Origin: Ifrita kowaldi
Taxonomy: Eukaryota; Chordata; Aves; Passeriformes; Cinclosomatidae
Direction: 5' to 3'
NCBI GenBank assembly: GCA_013398055.1
Contig: VZRS01009616.1
Span: 124,001 to 188,000, forward strand
DNA: 64,000 nucleotides
The notes beneath the pieces are model-generated. The model made no database searches and had not been told where the DNA came from. It was given only the letters and a program-made list of their open reading frames with translations. Position 1 is the first letter of the stretch. The number at the start of each line of letters is the position of its first letter. Made by a program: the position numbers and the translations under genes. This document shows positions 1 to 13,014 of this stretch, piece after piece.

Positions 1-3000
1 CAGAAAAGCTCAAATTTCAGGTATTTCCAGGGATGTAGCCTAGAGATTCAGGAAGAATCCTTTCTTCTTCTTCCTCTTTTCCCCATATCATCATAACCTC
101 AAATAAACTCGAAACACCTAGGAAAATTTCATATGCATTTGAGTAAAATTTTATAGTCACACCTAAATTGTTAAACAGGCATACATTGGAGATTCTCATT
201 CAACACACCAATGAGGTCTTTTCACAAAAGAAAACAAATTTATATTCTCCTTTTATTTAAAAGCTAATCTACAGACAAAGACACAAGAGAAAAATTAAAC
301 TTTTTTTGCTTTGCAAAAATGATTAACTAAATACCAAGGATATCTGGTAAGACTATGTCCTCCAGGTAAGATAATTTTAAATTTTCTATTTTGAAAAAGT
401 CTATTTATAAAGATAGATATCATGTGTTTAGATAAAGCTATACTCTTCACTGAAGGTAATTTAAGAGGAAAAAAGGCATGTTTGGCATTTTTCTGGTTCT
501 TAATCTAAAAACAATGAAGCATCAGATAAAGAACCACATTTGTTACAGTAAAAATGTCTTCTAAGCTTAGGATACTCAGTAAATTCCTAAGTTGTTTTAC
601 AGAAATTCTTGAAAAGACAGTAAGTTTATTTCTACATAGTCTTTTTTTACCAAGTTAACAGTATTGTTTCTGTGATAGTTTGAAGAATTTTAGATACATT
701 AAGATTGCAATGTCTTTCTAACAGTCTCAAAAAATCTGAGAAACTGGAAATTTCACCCATCTTTTCTGAGCCATAGCTCAGTGCTCAACAACAAGGTCCT
801 CTTCTCTTGCACCTCTTGGTGATACACTCATGTAACACCAGTTTGAAATCAGAGCGATTCTTAGTTTAATTTTTTTTTCTGGTTTACTGCTCATTTCTAC
901 AGGATGCATGGCATGGTTTAAGAATAACAGGAGGCACTGACTGACACCAGTTTATTAGATTTTACTCCAGAAAGGAGCAGAGTAGGTCAACAAGCAATGA
1001 CAAAATAAATTACACCAAAAACACTTGTTCCAGTACAAATCACTCATTTACCCTCTGCCAATTCACTTCTCATGAACATCAGTGCAGCAGTTGCTTCCAT
1101 CCATACTGACAGCTGACATATACAAGACAACATCATTATTCTGCAGAGATTCTAGTAGAAGTGCATATAAGAAGCACTCAACTGAAACAGTAAGAAAGTA
1201 TGTTTTAGTGAACTGTATGCATTCTTGTAAGGAAACCTTAAGTATGTTTCTGCCTTTTAAGTTCATGGTTCTTTTAATTGTTTCTTTACAGAAGTATTTC
1301 AAAACACCTTGAATCAGAATTTTTTAATTGGTGATGTAACAATCCCTGTAGATGTTGAACTGCAAAAACAATAAGTTTTATTACTTATCCTGATAACTTT
1401 GATTTACAGCTCTGGAGAAAGGTCACAGAATTTTGCTGATTTCCACTGGCTGAATATCATGTCACTGGTCTTAGAGAGAAAGAAGAAATGCTCAATACAA
1501 AACTATCCTACTGGAAAAGGGGGTTTTAACAGTGTGTTTCATAGCCATCATTCACATGGAACAAGCTTGCTATTGTTTTAAAGGAACACAGATGCCACAA
1601 TAAAAACAAACAGCAACCATAGTCAGCAAAATAGTAGCTGCAATATAAGATATTTATGGTTTAAGATTAAACCAGCTTCTCTTCAGGGATCTTTCAGTCA
1701 TTACAGGAAATCACTATTAATCACATTTTTAAAGCAAATAACTAGGAAATAAGCATTTCAAGTTCAAGGGGGGCAATTTGCTACTGAAACATTTATTTTC
1801 AGAAAGTGGCTGTTCTGTTTGTGGCAACCCCTAATCATTTCTTCAATCCAATCATAAGTATACACTTATGTACTGCAACTATTTCTTCCTTTTTTTTTAT
1901 TAGTTGTGTTCCAGGTGTGTTTTGAGGCTGTGGTTCCAATAGCATTGGAACATTGCTTCAGTTTGAGAACATAGCTCACTGCTTAGGGAGTCAGATATGG
2001 TATGCTCACAAGAAAAAAAACCCCTGTATTTGAAAAATGTGTTTGGTTTCTATGTTCTACTTTTTGCTGTTGTATTTTATAGTACTATTGAAATTTTTAA
2101 AGTCTTTGAGCCACCTGCACATTTTCTCTACCCTTGATAACAAGATATTTGAGGTCTACTATTTGTAGGTGCCTCTTTGTTTGCCATGTAGTCCAAATTC
2201 AGTTAAATGACTGATATGCTGGCCATGTCACCTAAAATACATAGCACGTATTATATGTTTCAGATAACTGCGTAAAATGTAGAGTTGAGAATTATTAGGT
2301 ATTAGAAGAGAAGCTAATAATCCCTAAAAATTTGCATTATAAAAGTTCTTCTTTCCAATGTAAGCAGACACCATTTTTTTTTACACTAACTGGTAGTTAC
2401 TGGTTAGCAACTAACTTGTAGTTATTACAACTTATAAAATAAACTTACTCACAGATTTTTCTCAGTTCAATTACCAATTACAAATGACACAATGCATACA
2501 GTTTATTTTTCTCACTTGCAGTCCTCCAAATTCCTGGAATTTTCCAAAAAGACGAAACATTTGCAAGGTCAAAGTGCCAGGCCCCACAAGCAGCATCAGC
2601 ACAATTCTGAGAAATGCAGAATGCAGCTACACCTTTTAAAAGAGGGAAATGGGGAAGTGAAAGATGTAAAAAGGGACTTAAGCCCCATTAGAAGAGTGCT
2701 TCATAACAGTTTGTCAAGAATGGGACTTAATGATTCATTAACTGAAGTAAAACTTGAGTAATGTCTTTCCTTCGTATACATATATGTATGTATGTGTGTG
2801 TATTTTTTTTCCCACAGATAACTTCCCTTGTGCAATAACTACTGAAGATAATTGCTTTAGAAGACTAAGGAAACTTGCTCAAGTGAGGATTTTGTCCCTG
2901 CATCCTCTATTTTCATTAGCAATAACTAGACATAAGGTATGGCTTGAAACAAAATCCACTTAAAATGTTCACTAACTAACAGCAGGTAACACTGACATTG

Positions 3001-4145
3001 CATTAGGTCTTAACTAGTGAATTCACCTTTGACATCCCCACTTGTGAAAGTGCACTTCTGATCTGCACAACTTCCAACCTGCCACAAAGTGGGAAACAGA
3101 CTTTGGGCCCTCTGTGCCTTTAAGAAAGTTCAGCTCTCTAAAATGGCATAGGAAATCATCAAAGAATTGACCTGTAATTTTGAAATTTAGAAAAAACCCA
3201 AGAGTTTTAATTTAATAATACATTCAATAATAATTTAATCACAGTGATTAGGTAGTCTCAGTCACAGGGAAAAAAAAAGAGTGGTAAAGTGATGGCCATC
3301 CAGAAGCACTGATCATAGAGGTTAGTTAAACCATGATGAGGCAGGACACCGAATTTGTAAGGACAAGAAGTTTAGTGTACAAAGACATTGGTCAAAAGTC
3401 AGAAGAGATGCAAATAGTCATGTGTTGTGGCATCTTCCAGCCTTGAAGTACTGCATGGGGAAGGTGCTCATTGCTCAGCAACTGTCTGTTCTGGAGCACA
3501 GCCCTGCTGTTCAGGTGGGTCGTGATACTCCTGGAGCACTGGCATTGATCAGAAGCTCACTGGTTCCATCAGGTATGGCAATTTGTATTTAGGCCTGACA
3601 GGAAGTTTGTGTTTGAAAACAGTTCTACGTTAATGTTTATTCTGTAAAGTGCAGCAGACATAAATCAAGGAATATTAACAACAGTAGCACATTTATTGTC
3701 CCAACACTGAATCATTGTCCCCAAGATTATATATTTTTATATTCTTTAATTAGGCAATATTCATTATGATTTCTGATGGATTTCTGCCTCAGGTTATTGT
3801 ATTAAATGTTATCTCAACATATGTGTTTTGACTGGCTGACAGCCACCACTCCTAATAAACAATCTAGAAATATTACTTCACAGTTTCTAATATTTCTTTG
3901 CTACAAACAGCAATTCTATTTATTAGAAGTAAAGTTAAACCAACTGATACTATTAGACCTAATAATTGTCCAAAGGTTGAGTATATAAGTAAGCAAGAAA
4001 ATATTGTATCTTGGAAGTATTTAATTTGGTTAATTCCCTGTAGCATTTTACAGACACCTGACTCCGTTATCAAAATTAACTGTATAATTCACTGAGTGCT
4101 TAGTTCCAAGAAAAGTTACATGTTTTGTGTATCTGAGTGGCTTTA
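1..4145. other. AT-rich non-coding stretch, no gene seen
   Basis: No supported gene, RNA or interspersed repeat is visible. Open frames are under 95 codons, occur on both strands and match no family I know. The only low-complexity tract of note is the TATG/TG microsatellite near 2.8 kb, listed separately. The stretch is best read as intergenic or intronic DNA. Confidence 0.6.
2774..2810. repeat. TA/TATG/TG microsatellite followed by a T-run
   Basis: Alternating purine-pyrimidine sequence runs through TATA, TATG and TG steps and ends in eight T residues. This is an imperfect compound microsatellite of the kind common in vertebrate introns. No function is implied. Confidence 0.8.
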
Positions 4146-4211
4146 CACTCTAAATAGCCTACAAGACTTTAAACACCCCACTCTAAATAGCCTACAAGAC
4201 TTTAAACACTC
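4146..4211. repeat. 33-bp tandem duplication, two units
   Basis: Unit 1 (4146-4178) and unit 2 (4179-4211) are identical except for one C/T difference near the end of the unit (CCC versus CTC). Both contain AATAGCCTACAAGACTTTAA. The near identity suggests a recent slippage or unequal-exchange event, and such a locus may vary in copy number between individuals. Confidence 0.95.
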
Positions 4212-5937
4212 AGTATACTCTAGAATAAGAGCTTTCTTCTTAGTTCGGAGTGCTGTAACTTCCAGTTGTTTGGGGCCCACAATATTTATCACAAGTAAAA
4301 AATGTCACATTGATTAATGCCTGTATGTCCCTTGTTCTCTGTCAGATACTTCTTTTTTTGAATAAATACTCCAGAAACATTTTCTGCTGATGGTAGTGGG
4401 AGAGATATTGTTTAGCTATGACATTGTTTCACTATGTCTACCATTTGAATTAATGGGTACATTTAAGCTACGAAAGCCAGAACCCAGAAGTTTCTAAGGG
4501 GAAATTTAAGGACTGTCATGTGCAAGTAAATATTTGGTCTAAAAGATTGAGAGGGGCCACAGAATGAAAAGAAAGCAACAGTCCTAAATAAGAAAGAGGC
4601 AGATATAGCCATTAATACATCTTTTTAGATATTTTGGAATAGTGGTGAATGGAGATGAATGTAAAGCAAATGCCATGATAAGAGTTACTTCTATTTTCTC
4701 CTAATACATAATTGACAAGGTCTATAAACTCCAAAACCATGGAGCAGCATATTAGACTTGAAGCATGACAGCTTCCAGAATAAAGACACATACCTAATCA
4801 AATTCTCATTATTAATCAATAAACATTTTTTGAGTATTGACAGCTGCAAATTGATTAGTATTTGCAAAGATTGTTGCAATATCTTGGAGGCTGAGGCTAC
4901 AAATAGCAAAGCCCTCTGTCTTTTGTCAAGTATTTTGGTTTTGCACATGCATTGGGGTTTATTTAAAATTGAAGTATTGAAGTACTTCTAGTGACAGCTC
5001 ATAAGGAAAAGACATATACATAACACAGAGCAAATGTGCAATAAGCACACATCACCATGCAACCTTTTGTTTTACTGAACATCATTTGAATGTTATAATG
5101 ATGGCACACAAATGCAACGAAAGAGAACACTTCTTTTACAAGTTGAGAAGATATTATATCCTGCATTTTGCAAAATTTGAATGTTCAGTGGATGAAGAGA
5201 GGACTGAGTTTGCATGCTACTGCAAACATCCATTGAAAACCCAACTGAAAATCAGTTGAAAATAATAATATATAAAAAAATGTTATAAAGGGTTTAACTG
5301 GTACTTTAACACACAGCTATGAGTGAGTGAACACTGCTGTTCTGGTGCTCCTGCTGGGCTGAGTGCAGACCAGAGAAGGACCATACTGCGCCTACCATCA
5401 GCCTGCTATTATTTCTTCAACAAAACCTTCATTCCCTACTGCTGCTAAACACTCACTTCTGAACAAGCATAAAATGGGGAGGGGAAAGCCCGTTCTTCCC
5501 ATGAAATTTAAGGCAAAATCCAGTAACAATTGTTTTGCTGTCTCAGCCCTGAGATGCATGTATTGCAAATATCATGTAGCCATTTTTCTGAACAAGACAA
5601 AAGTGGAAAATTTCCTGGTTTATGTCACTTTCCAGCTTCAGCAGTGATGACATGACCAAATCACTTTTGTACATCCATTTCTCTGTTTATAGAATGGAGA
5701 CAATGAGGCCTCGTTTGTGAAGGATTCAGGCTTATAACTGAAAACTCAGACTAAAACTAGGTCTTATTATTAACTGTGGAAATGGTCATCAGATGTTCCA
5801 GAGGACAATAAATCCCTTTACAGCGCACCTATTATTGTGCAATGCTGATGAATAGATAAAAAAGATCTTTCATGATTCAAAGGAGTTGTGAGCCAATTCT
5901 TGCAAGCTCAGTCTTCTCTCTCAGCTGTGAGTGGGCT
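4212..5937. other. Non-coding stretch, no feature seen
   Basis: AT-rich sequence with scattered short open frames (up to 94 codons at 5363-5647, no recognisable domain). I see no repeat family, splice-flanked exon or RNA gene. Confidence 0.5.
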
Positions 5938-6377
5938 TGNCAAAGAGGCAGCGAAGCGGAGACTTCCGATAGCAGCAGCAGGTTTATTAGGGGACTAGAT
6001 CCTGGGAAGTCTGAGGGGTGCAGGGTCCGTGCCGCGGTTTAAAAGGCGGAGGAAAAAGGGGAGGAGTACAAGGGAACAACCAACGGGGAAACAGCAACTG
6101 GGCGGAGATACAGAACATACAACCAATAGTGTTAACTTGGGGGAGGAGATGTCCAACATGCACCAATGGGGGACCATACAACTTGGAAGGTGCTAGAACA
6201 AGAGGAAGGAACAACGAAGGGAGGCATGGCTTTCACACAGTTGCTATGTCAAGGGATCCTCCCAAAGAACTGCCCCCTGAATCGGATTCGTCCGCCCACC
6301 GTCGTAGGCGGGACGGGCTTCCGAAGGGCGGTTCCTGGAGGGACCAGGAAGATGCCTTCATAGAAGGCACCCCAACA
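5938..6377 (-). mobile_element. ERV long terminal repeat, minus strand, with an N near one edge
   Basis: This block of about 440 bp is much richer in G and C than its flanks and has LTR layout when read on the minus strand. It begins TGTTGGGGTGCC at 6377. It carries inverted CCAAT motifs (near 6120 and 6160), a TATA-like TTTTAAA at 6038-6044, and a polyadenylation signal AATAAA at 5983-5988 about 50 bp further on, followed by a U5-like segment ending near CTCTTTG. The only N in the window (5940) is at this edge, so the U5 end and its flank are uncertain. I found no matching target duplication: the flank at 6378 reads ATGCAG and the flank before 5938 reads TGGGCT. The 138-codon plus-strand frame across it is antisense and not a gene. 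The ERV family is not assigned, though ERVK-like is possible. A solo LTR, or one end of a provirus collapsed at the N, are both open. Confidence 0.65.
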
Positions 6378-7026
6378 ATGCAGGTTACATTAAGTACTTG
6401 TAATATTTTTTGTAACAAAAGACTAGCCTCTTAAAAAGGATTGTTTTTTCTTTCATTCTGAGGGAAAAAAAATGTAATGAGCTATAGCAAATAACAGGCT
6501 AATTCACAACAAACATAATATATAAATTAAAAGAACCTTTTTCCTTATTTTAAAGTTTTTATAGAAATTATACATTTTTTTAAATTAAACCTAAATTATC
6601 ACTCTCATTACTAACACCACACTATCATTACAAACACCAGCACTTTTCAAGATCTAAAGCTAAGAACCGCTCTACTTTTCAGGTAATTTTGTATATACAT
6701 ATGCCGGAACTTACAGGAACTGCAAAGCAGTGACCTTTTCGGAGTTGCTTTTGTGCGTATATTCCATGATTTCTATCAATTACCAGTGTAGGATCTTACT
6801 GTTACATCAAAAGAGAGATACTGGCTTTGTTGACGCTCCTTGCAGCTCAATGTTTCTATAAATCCACTATCCTGTAATCAGACTCCTGGATCTGTGATAC
6901 CATTGTTTTTCAAATATCCACTCTTAGAATGATTTCTTAAAGCACTGTTGAACCACTCTCTGTGCCACAGTGCACAGCAACCTCGACTTCCTCATTTTTA
7001 TTTCATAAGAAGTCAGAGACACTGAT
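6378..7026. other. Non-coding AT-rich stretch, nothing seen
   Basis: The sequence returns abruptly to high AT content after the LTR. No gene, repeat family or regulatory element could be identified. Confidence 0.5.
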
Positions 7027-7068
7027 TTTCTGATAATCAGAAAAAATTTTATTTCTGATTATCAGAAA
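7027..7068. repeat. Perfect 17-bp inverted repeat forming a hairpin
   Basis: The left arm (7027-7043) reads TTTCTGATAATCAGAAA. The right arm (7052-7068) is its exact reverse complement, with an 8-bp AT-only loop. Each arm is itself a palindrome except for its central A/T base, so the site is a direct and an inverted repeat at once. It could extrude as a long hairpin or two small cruciforms. No terminal-repeat element is evident around it. Confidence 0.9.
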
Positions 7069-9154
7069 TCCGAAACATTTGAAACGTATCTGAGAGAAAA
7101 GTATTAATAATTTACTCCATTTTCTTTCCAGACTTTTTTACAATACACTATTTAATTGTAACAGCAAGCATAGGACCAGTTTTGACTATTTCAAGATGGA
7201 ATGAGGAAAGAAACTGTTGCGTTTCCTGTCAAAGTTCTTGCCACTGCTAAAAACATAAAGCCAGAGGGTTGTCAACTTGTGGGTTTCTAAAATCATCATA
7301 GATTATTTAAGTGATAAAACATTAAACTTAGTATATCTCTATGCCTAGATCAGTAGGCAGTGCAGCACAATGGGAAAGGATGTGTTAACAAGTGACTGAA
7401 ACTGGCTACTCCCACTTCCTCCATATGATAGCACGGGGGTTATTTTGGTTTAAATTCAATCTGGATTGAGTGATTCAACTCATTCTTGGGGCTGAGTATT
7501 TCAGCTACTCATGCAGTTGGACTCTTTTTTTAAGGAAAAATTTTAAGTATGTGGTGGAAGATCTTGTGTTGGTAGAACCAGCACATTGATTCAGAGCATA
7601 GTGCCCCCATTAGCACTAAAGCACTTAGGGAGAAGAGCTTCTGATTTAGTTGCCTTTGAAAAAAATATATTTCATGAACACCAAATCTGCTCTCAGCAGT
7701 GAAGCAGCACATGGTAAATGGGGACAAGCAGGGGATTACCTTCAAAACAGTACTTCTACTCAGAACAAAATAAGTGAAGTAGAGCCATTAGCACTTTCCA
7801 GGCCAGTCAGAGCAAAAAGTTCATTTGGTACAGCACTTCTGCTCTCCTACACAAGTGAAAAGGGCACTGCAGTTTCCTACCTATACAGCTCAAATATCAT
7901 CTTTCCTTCAAACTTACTGATTCTAAAACTTTATTGAATTACTCACATTGCTGAACATCATGAATGATTGGAAGAATGCTTTTTATAGGGTATGCAACAG
8001 GTAAGTTTGTCACTAGTTAGTGCATTGGGAATTTCTGGAAGTAAATACCTTTTGTCTGTGAACTAATTTAATCAGGCTCTTCCTACACATGAACTAATCT
8101 CACTTTTGAAGGATGAATTGGATAGAATATAGCTATGTTTATCAGAGAAATTTCAGCAGGAACTCATGAGAAAATATTAATCCATTCTTAGTCTCATATT
8201 TAAAAGTATTTTATTTTCCTAAAGGTAACCTGTGATTACAAATGAATGAGCTACTCCAAACAGTAATTCCTGAAGGAATTATATAGAGATAATACTAAAA
8301 AAATATTTCCAGATTCTCATAACTAATTAATAAATTGCTGTCACAAATTTCTCAAATCACGGTAGTGTTTTACAGAACCTTTGCATTAATTTTGGCTTTC
8401 ATTTGAAAGCCTGAATCTTGGTGAAGCTGTCAGATGATGTCTCCTGACTGACTGGCAGACAGCATGTCTGTTTACAGCCAGGCATAATATAAACTTTCTA
8501 CATTTTCAACTTTTCAGACTACCTGGGGAGCAGAGCACAGCTTGTAGAAATTGTGCTGCAATGAGATTTATTGCCACCCAGCACCAACTTACTCAATATA
8601 AGTGGGAATAATTGCTCTCTAAAGTATATGAATATTACACAAAAGGTTACCTACTCTGAAAGGACTTTGTGGTGTTTAAGTGCTGGATCAAGCAGCCAAA
8701 TTTTAAGAAGCACGTAATTTTTGCTCCTGTCAATATAACCTTAAATTGAATCCTCTGTGATTATGAAAACCAGATTTCAACTACAAGCTCTCATTCTATT
8801 CTTTTGTCACAGTGTCTCTAGTTCCTTCACTGAATGCATCATTACTCAGTATTACTTTTCATAAACATCAGTTAGTTCTTGGCAAATGCTCTTTTTGCCA
8901 AGATATTCACTATGTTTTGAACAGAAAACATAACTACTTGTTTTTTAAGGATTTCTGTTTCCACAATATACAAAACATATAGCAGATGTTCAGGCATATA
9001 ATTTAGTATCCCCTCTGTAAAAAAAAGTGAAATTATTATACCTACTTGCACACCTGGAACTGACGTACAGAGATAATATCCAAATTTGAAAGAAATAATT
9101 AATTGTGAATGCTAATTACAGAAGCCCAAAGGTATATTTTTCATTTCTTTTCAG
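7069..9154. other. Non-coding stretch, no feature seen
   Basis: No supported gene or repeat. The open frames here (71-95 codons near 7.5-7.9 kb) overlap on opposite strands and look like chance. Confidence 0.5.
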
Positions 9155-9391
9155 AGGATTTGGCAGCATGTGATACATTCGTAAGTTCAAAATATATCCT
9201 CCACGAATTGCACTTTTTCTTCTGAATGTATCTGCAAAATCAGTAGGGATAACTTCCACTAGAACAGAAAATGAAGAGGACAGAAGTTACTCTTATTATT
9301 CTGTTTTTGCTTGAAACTGCAGCAATGTGCACTTTGCCTGTGGAGAGAGTGACTTCTGCTGTCCTGAGTTCAGCATCTTCCTTATTTACAT
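9155..9391 (+). other. Weak candidate exon pair with signal-peptide-like start
   Basis: A 26-bp segment (9155-9180) is flanked by a good acceptor, a pyrimidine tract ending TTTCTTTTCAG, and a consensus donor GTAAGTTC. About 90 bp downstream an ATG at 9271 opens a frame whose first 20 or so residues (MKRTEVTLIILFLLETAAMC) have a basic start and hydrophobic core like a secretory signal. The frame meets another donor-like GTAAGAAC at 9392; read through, it continues to a stop at 9466-9468. I recognise no protein family. AT-rich DNA produces hydrophobic frames and splice-like sites often, so this is only a candidate; a chance match is more likely than a real gene. Confidence 0.15.
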
Positions 9392-12300
9392 GTAAGAACA
9401 CATGTTTTCTATTGCATACTACCCTACCTGGCAGGGGAGATCAGGCTCTCAGTTCTGGTGTCTTGTAGCATAATGCCTCCCAGAGCAGAGAAGAAAAATT
9501 TCAGGAAAGCTCAAACTCAGTGTCTGCCCTTCTGGGAAGTCTGGAGTTGGGAGAAGTGGGACTTTTAGGCAGCTCAACTGTGCAAAATTCTGAGATATTT
9601 TTATGAACTCAGAAAACAACCAAATCTCGGATCTTCTGCAGAAGGACAATAAAATGATCTTTTTGACACTTGGATGAATTCTTTACCAAGTTTTGAGTTG
9701 CATCAAAGTGCAAAGAAATAGCATTCTACAAATAATATGAGACTCCAATTTTTTAGATAAACAAAGCTTTTTCCTTTCTACCTTCTCTGAAGAGATAAAT
9801 ATTTTGGCTGCAATTTATATATACATACATAAATGTATGTATTTGTGTAAGTGTGTATAGTAAGCAAGTAAGTATATGCATACTAGTCAGTCAGGGATAG
9901 ATTCTTATCAAGGAAAACCCAGCCTAACAGGAACATTTCCAAAAACTATAAGTAACTGGAAAAAGTATAAGGCAATACTTATAAGTCTTGAGAGCTTTGC
10001 TGTGGTGAGCTTCAGTTTTGAAAACAGAAGCACTTCATTTTCAGAGCCGTACCCTGATGCGGTTAATTTTCTAGGACTTAAAAAAACTTAGCACAAAAGC
10101 AACATCATGAAGGCTTCAGGAAAAAAACAAACAAATAGTGATTTGTGTGGGAGGGAGGGACATTTGTTTGTACCATATCACATCTGAAATTGTTATAAAC
10201 AACTCTTGTTTGTTTTGTCTGCTCCTCTTTAAAGCAAACTTGAATTTTTCTTTTCTTTTTTTGTTTTTTTCATAGAACCATCTTTTATATATTTTGTTTC
10301 ATTAATTCTTCTCATTTTAGGAGATAATAAAGGTAGCTTTCAAGATACACAAGACATATCATGTCTTTCAAAATTCAAATTTTCTTTATTCTGTTTATTA
10401 CTGGAGTGTTTTCAGCTTGTTTTCCTTTCCAGAATGTGCATATGGTTTGCATTAACTGTCCTAGCTGTGGCAAAGAATCCCATGGTGCTAATATTTCAGG
10501 GATCTGTACCCAGTCTCAGCTTAGAACATCTAAACCTCACTTGTTTTGGTAGATGTCCTGAGTGGAATTGTATAAATAAACCACTCATGAAGACTTGCAA
10601 GGTGCCCGTATGTAATAGAAATTATTTGACGTAGAGGAGTGTAACTTAATACTACAGCGGTATAAATAAGAACCAAAGTCCTTAAAAAACTCAGCTACAG
10701 GAATACAAATCATAGTTACGGATCTTAAATAGCTGCCACTACCAGCAAATTTGAATTTTGAAAGACATGATGTGTCTTGCGCATCTTGAACATTACCTTT
10801 ATTAAAATGCATCCTACAATAAGAAGAATTCATAGTTTAAAACACAGTGGGTGCCAGAAGCTACATTAGACTTTCATATGTCTGACATAGTTTAACCCAT
10901 GTGAAACACTTTACATAGTTTGGAACTTTTTTGTGAGCTGACTGAGTAGGGGCAGAGTGGAATGGAGATGGCTGAGGAGTGCACAGGAGAATCACATCTC
11001 CACAAACTGTTGAGGTCACATCTGAGGGGCCAGCAGATTTGCTATCTCCAGTGACCAGCCTGTGATCCAGCTTTTTCCAGGAATTGTTCTGGGGCAGCAT
11101 CGCAGGGTGGGAGATGGGTGTTAGCCCTGATTTTCCTGAGTGGTTTCTGGAAGAAGTAGCTCCATATATAATGTTTGATTTGGTTACAGAACCAGAGCTA
11201 TAGTACAAAAGCCGGATGTCGAGCATATTGCTGCTTTGGTACAGCCTACAAGGCCGTTTTCATCTGCAATGGGAAGAGGCTTTGGGCTTCTGTTTGACCT
11301 TTGTTTTCTTTTCTTGTTATTCTTACTTGTTTCTTCATCTCTAGAAAAATATAGCTATCCTTCTCCTTGTTTCATACTCAACAACAGAAAGAAAAATGGA
11401 TCAGATTCATTTTCTTTTCTAAAGATGCCCACATAATGACATTTATAGAAGTTAAACTTGAAATGAAACACCCAGGCTAATAATGGATTATTGCATTGTC
11501 ACATGCAGAACTATATTTTATAGTATATTTTTTTTACTAAAATCTCTTTAGAAAAGTACTCTTTATTGTTAATAAGTATCATAAATATTGTACCTGTAGT
11601 AATGATTTCTGATGTGAAAGAAGAGTGGACACATTGCTTCTTATCATGTGAATAAAACATTCTCCATTCAAAGAAACTGTATTTTTGTGGAATATTTGAT
11701 TGGAGCACACACAAGCACCTTTTTAAATATCAAGTACTGGGAAAAAGGCAGTAGCCCAAACAAAAAAATTAAAAATTAATGAAAAAAATTTTTAAAAAGG
11801 CAAACAGGAAAAAAAACCCTCAAGCTCAAAATCTTCATAATAATGATTTCTCACTTTAAACCATATCACAAGTCTTACCGCTCACGGAAAATGATAAAAC
11901 CTTCCCTGGACCATACTACCAGAGGAAAAAGAGATAGTAGGTCTTACATAATTTTCTCAAGTTAATTATAAATTGTAATAGCTTTTCAAAATGAGAATGC
12001 TTCAGTTTGTGGCACTCATTTTATATTCATACAAACTGTATTTGGAGTATAAATATTTAACACCAGGACTCCACCATTTAAAGTCTCTGTAGGCAGCGCC
12101 AATATCATCTGTGGGTTGATTATAAGTAGGCTTGTAGTGAGGGGGATGCACAACAGTGTATTCCTACTTTCGATATCTGGAGGTCAGAGAATGGATCAAC
12201 TCTTAAAAAAAACCCAAAGGGATTTCTGATTTTCAAGTTCACCAGATATTTGGGTTGCAAAAGAAATGAGGAATGCAGATATTCTAAAGCTGTGAGGAGG

Positions 12301-13014
12301 GGAAGTGGCAGGGAGCTGCAGCAGCACTCCGTCAATATGCAGACTGATCTCAGCCCCCAAGGACATGTTTCTTTGGCAAAACCTGAAAAAACTCCAAGGT
12401 ATAGCTTAGCAGGTAGCACTGCACATGTTTTCTAGTGATATCTCTAGAGCAGAAACAGTACACTCTCTTAGTATCCACAGTAAAAATATGTCCTTCTATA
12501 CATTTTGAATTATTTTCATTTGGGGATCTCAAAATGGGGGCATATTTAGCTACTCTGTCTGACAGTAAAGCTTCCATGTGGTCCTTCTTTTTATCATGGG
12601 CAAATACTGATAAAGCCATGAGTTTTGTTATTTAAATGGAAGATGGTTGTGTCCTTCAATAAGACAATGAATAATTTCAGAGAACTTAAACATTGTTTAT
12701 TATAAGTTATTCTTGCTGATTTTTAATCTTTCCACTAAAAATGTAATATTCCTTTCAGGAGGCCTGTACACTTTACTCTTAATGTGTGACTGGAGGTGTA
12801 GAATTCAGAGGGATTTGCACTTGCACCTGATCTGAAGGACCTTCACTTTTCTGATACTGTCAAGGAAAAGCAAAACTCCTTCCGTATTATTTACTTACAA
12901 TGCATGTGGTCTTTTGTAGTATCCAGCACTTCATTTGGAACACAAAAAGATTTTAAAAGCTTTAGTTTTTTAAAAGATATAGTTTTTGTCTATTATGTTC
13001 TGCTACCATATTAA
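9392..13014. other. Non-coding stretch with simple repeats
   Basis: A compound TA/CATA/TGTA microsatellite lies at 9815-9860 and a T-rich tract at about 10243-10270. A GC-richer patch at about 10930-11160 carries a 121-codon minus frame with no recognisable domain. Nothing else could be supported. Confidence 0.5.
9815..9860. repeat. TA/CATA/TGTA compound microsatellite
   Basis: The sequence passes through TATATATA, CATACATA, ATGTATGTAT and TGTGTAAGTGTG steps. This is an imperfect alternating purine-pyrimidine repeat. Confidence 0.8.

Noticed and set aside
6018..6434. 138-codon plus-strand open frame
   Set aside because: It lies antisense across the GC-rich LTR, where low stop-codon frequency produces long chance frames.
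10361..10552. 63-codon frame with hydrophobic start
   Set aside because: The leader looks signal-like, but the DNA is AT-rich, the frame is short with no splice or family support, and an overlapping frame of similar length exists.
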